Origin: Candidatus Bathyarchaeota archaeon
GTDB taxonomy: Archaea; Thermoproteota; Bathyarchaeia; Bathyarchaeales; Bathycorpusculaceae
Assembly: GCA_013330975.1 (NCBI GenBank)
Contig: DUHG01000001.1
Location: 1 to 5,743 of the forward strand
Direction: 5' to 3'
DNA: 5,743 nucleotides
A model generated the notes under the pieces. It saw only the letters and a list, made by a program, of their open reading frames with translations, was not told where the DNA came from and ran no database searches. The translations under genes and the position numbers were made by a program. Shown one piece after another: positions 4,881 through 5,743 of this stretch; within the stretch, counting starts at the first letter, position 1, and each line of letters begins with the position of its first letter.

Positions 4881-5743
4881 ATGGCCACAACTAAGATGAA
4901 TGGCGCAAATGCGCTACTAGAATCCTTGGAAAGACAAGGTGTCAAACACATTTTCGGAATACTGGGAGGAGCAATACTACCAGTTTATGATGCGCTCTGT
5001 ACACACCCCAAAATCCGCCACATCCTAGCTCGGCATGAACAGGGCGCTGTCCACGCAGCAGAAGGGTACGCACGCGCCTCAGGGCGTCCAGGTGTATGTT
5101 TCGCCACATCAGGACCAGGAGCAACCAATCTGGTTACTGGCATAGCTAACGCCCATATGGATAGCAGTCCTGTTATCGCAATCACAGGTCAAGTTCCGAC
5201 AATTGGAGTAAACTCGACCTATATGATTGGTAGAGACGCCTTTCAAGAAGCAGATATCGTAGGCATTACCACACCAATTACCAAATATAACTACCAGCTT
5301 CGATCTGCTGCTGAAATCCCGGAGACGGTCAACAATGCTTTCTATATCGCCACGACAGGCAGACCGGGACCAGTTGTTATAGATTTTCCAAAAAACGTGC
5401 AGACAGAAATCGCCAACATGAATTTCACGAGTCAAATTGACATGCGTGGCTACGACCCAACCATAACCCCTCATCCTCTTCAAATCCGCAAAGCCGCAGA
5501 ATGTTTAGCCCAAGCGGAACGTCCAGTCATTCTTGCAGGCGGTGGCGTAATTACTTCTAATGCCACAGATGAACTTGTAACACTTGCTGAACTTCTGCTT
5601 GCTCCTGTCGCAACTACATTTATGGGAAAAGGATCTTTCCCTGAAATCCATCAATTAAGCATAGGTAACATTGGAATGCATGGCAATCCACTAGCCAACA
5701 AGTTGTTGCTCGAAGCAGATGTAATGCTTGCTGTAGGCACTCG
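4881..5743 (+). CDS. ilvB: Acetolactate (acetohydroxyacid) synthase large subunit, 5' part
   Basis: This thiamine-diphosphate enzyme (EC 2.2.1.6) condenses two pyruvates to acetolactate, or pyruvate with 2-ketobutyrate to acetohydroxybutyrate, the first common step of branched-chain amino acid synthesis. The frame is open from ATG 4881 to the window end, 287 of the usual 550-600 residues. The N-terminal TPP-binding domain occupies about residues 6-172: catalytic Glu53 in RHEQGAVHAAEGYAR, TSGPGATNLVTG (76-87), DSSPVIAITGQV, FQEADIVGITTPITKY (120-136) and GRPGPVVIDFPKNVQ (160-174). The central domain starts near residue 198 (HPLQIRKAAECL; RPVILAGGGV). The FQEADIVG and ITKYN segments favour acetolactate synthase over other family members. 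The C-terminal cofactor-binding half lies outside the window. One small oddity: the early glycine motif reads FGILGGAILP where relatives normally have a proline (GxPGGA). A ribosome-binding motif at 4864-4869 supports the start. Confidence 0.95.
   Translation, partial: MATTKMNGANALLESLERQGVKHIFGILGGAILPVYDALCTHPKIRHILARHEQGAVHAAEGYARASGRPGVCFATSGPGATNLVTGIANAHMDSSPVIAITGQVPTIGVNSTYMIGRDAFQEADIVGITTPITKYNYQLRSAAEIPETVNNAFYIATTGRPGPVVIDFPKNVQTEIANMNFTSQIDMRGYDPTITPHPLQIRKAAECLAQAERPVILAGGGVITSNATDELVTLAELLLAPVATTFMGKGSFPEIHQLSIGNIGMHGNPLANKLLLEADVMLAVGT

Noticed and set aside
4942..5483. Reverse-strand open frames inside ilvB
   Set aside because: They are antisense to conserved acetolactate synthase motifs and overlap each other in different frames.

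Overview
The window looks archaeal, from a mesophilic or moderately thermophilic lineage of roughly mid-40s percent GC. Reasons: the start regions mostly lack Shine-Dalgarno motifs and instead carry TATA-like boxes 25-45 bases upstream; T-rich tracts rather than hairpin-plus-T terminators follow genes; and the dihydroxy-acid dehydratase and isopropylmalate synthase read like archaeal versions. The small membrane protein with a C-terminal winged helix is also an archaeal style. I cannot name the lineage; an uncultivated Bathyarchaeota-like group would fit, but that is an impression only. All supported genes lie on the + strand.

Layout. 2-520: the 3' part of a gene cut by the window edge, possibly the effector half of a transcriptional regulator. 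652-2280: complete ilvD (dihydroxy-acid dehydratase). 2337-2915: a 192-residue membrane-anchored winged-helix protein with a methionine/glycine-rich extracytoplasmic loop. 3058-4578: a leuA-type 2-isopropylmalate (or citramalate) synthase whose catalytic N-terminus is open in frame but has no ATG, GTG or TTG start. 4579-4880: a 302-base non-coding stretch with hairpins, a repeated 9-mer and an inverted repeat. 4881-5743: the first 287 codons of ilvB (acetolactate synthase large subunit), cut by the window edge.

The three enzymes belong to branched-chain amino acid synthesis. IlvB makes acetolactate or acetohydroxybutyrate, IlvD makes the 2-keto acids after the missing IlvC step, and LeuA starts the leucine branch from 2-ketoisovalerate. 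If the LeuA-type enzyme is instead a citramalate synthase, it would feed 2-ketobutyrate into isoleucine. Each gene appears to have its own promoter-like sequence, so this is a co-directional cluster rather than one tight operon. ilvN and ilvC may follow downstream, outside the window.

The points most worth a second look are the leuA start (frameshift, nonsense codon, non-canonical start or sequencing error), the membrane-bound regulator with a possible metal-sensing loop placed between two pathway genes, and the structured ilvB leader. I see no CRISPR array, tRNA, rRNA, insertion sequence or defence system, and most of the window is ordinary biosynthetic DNA.
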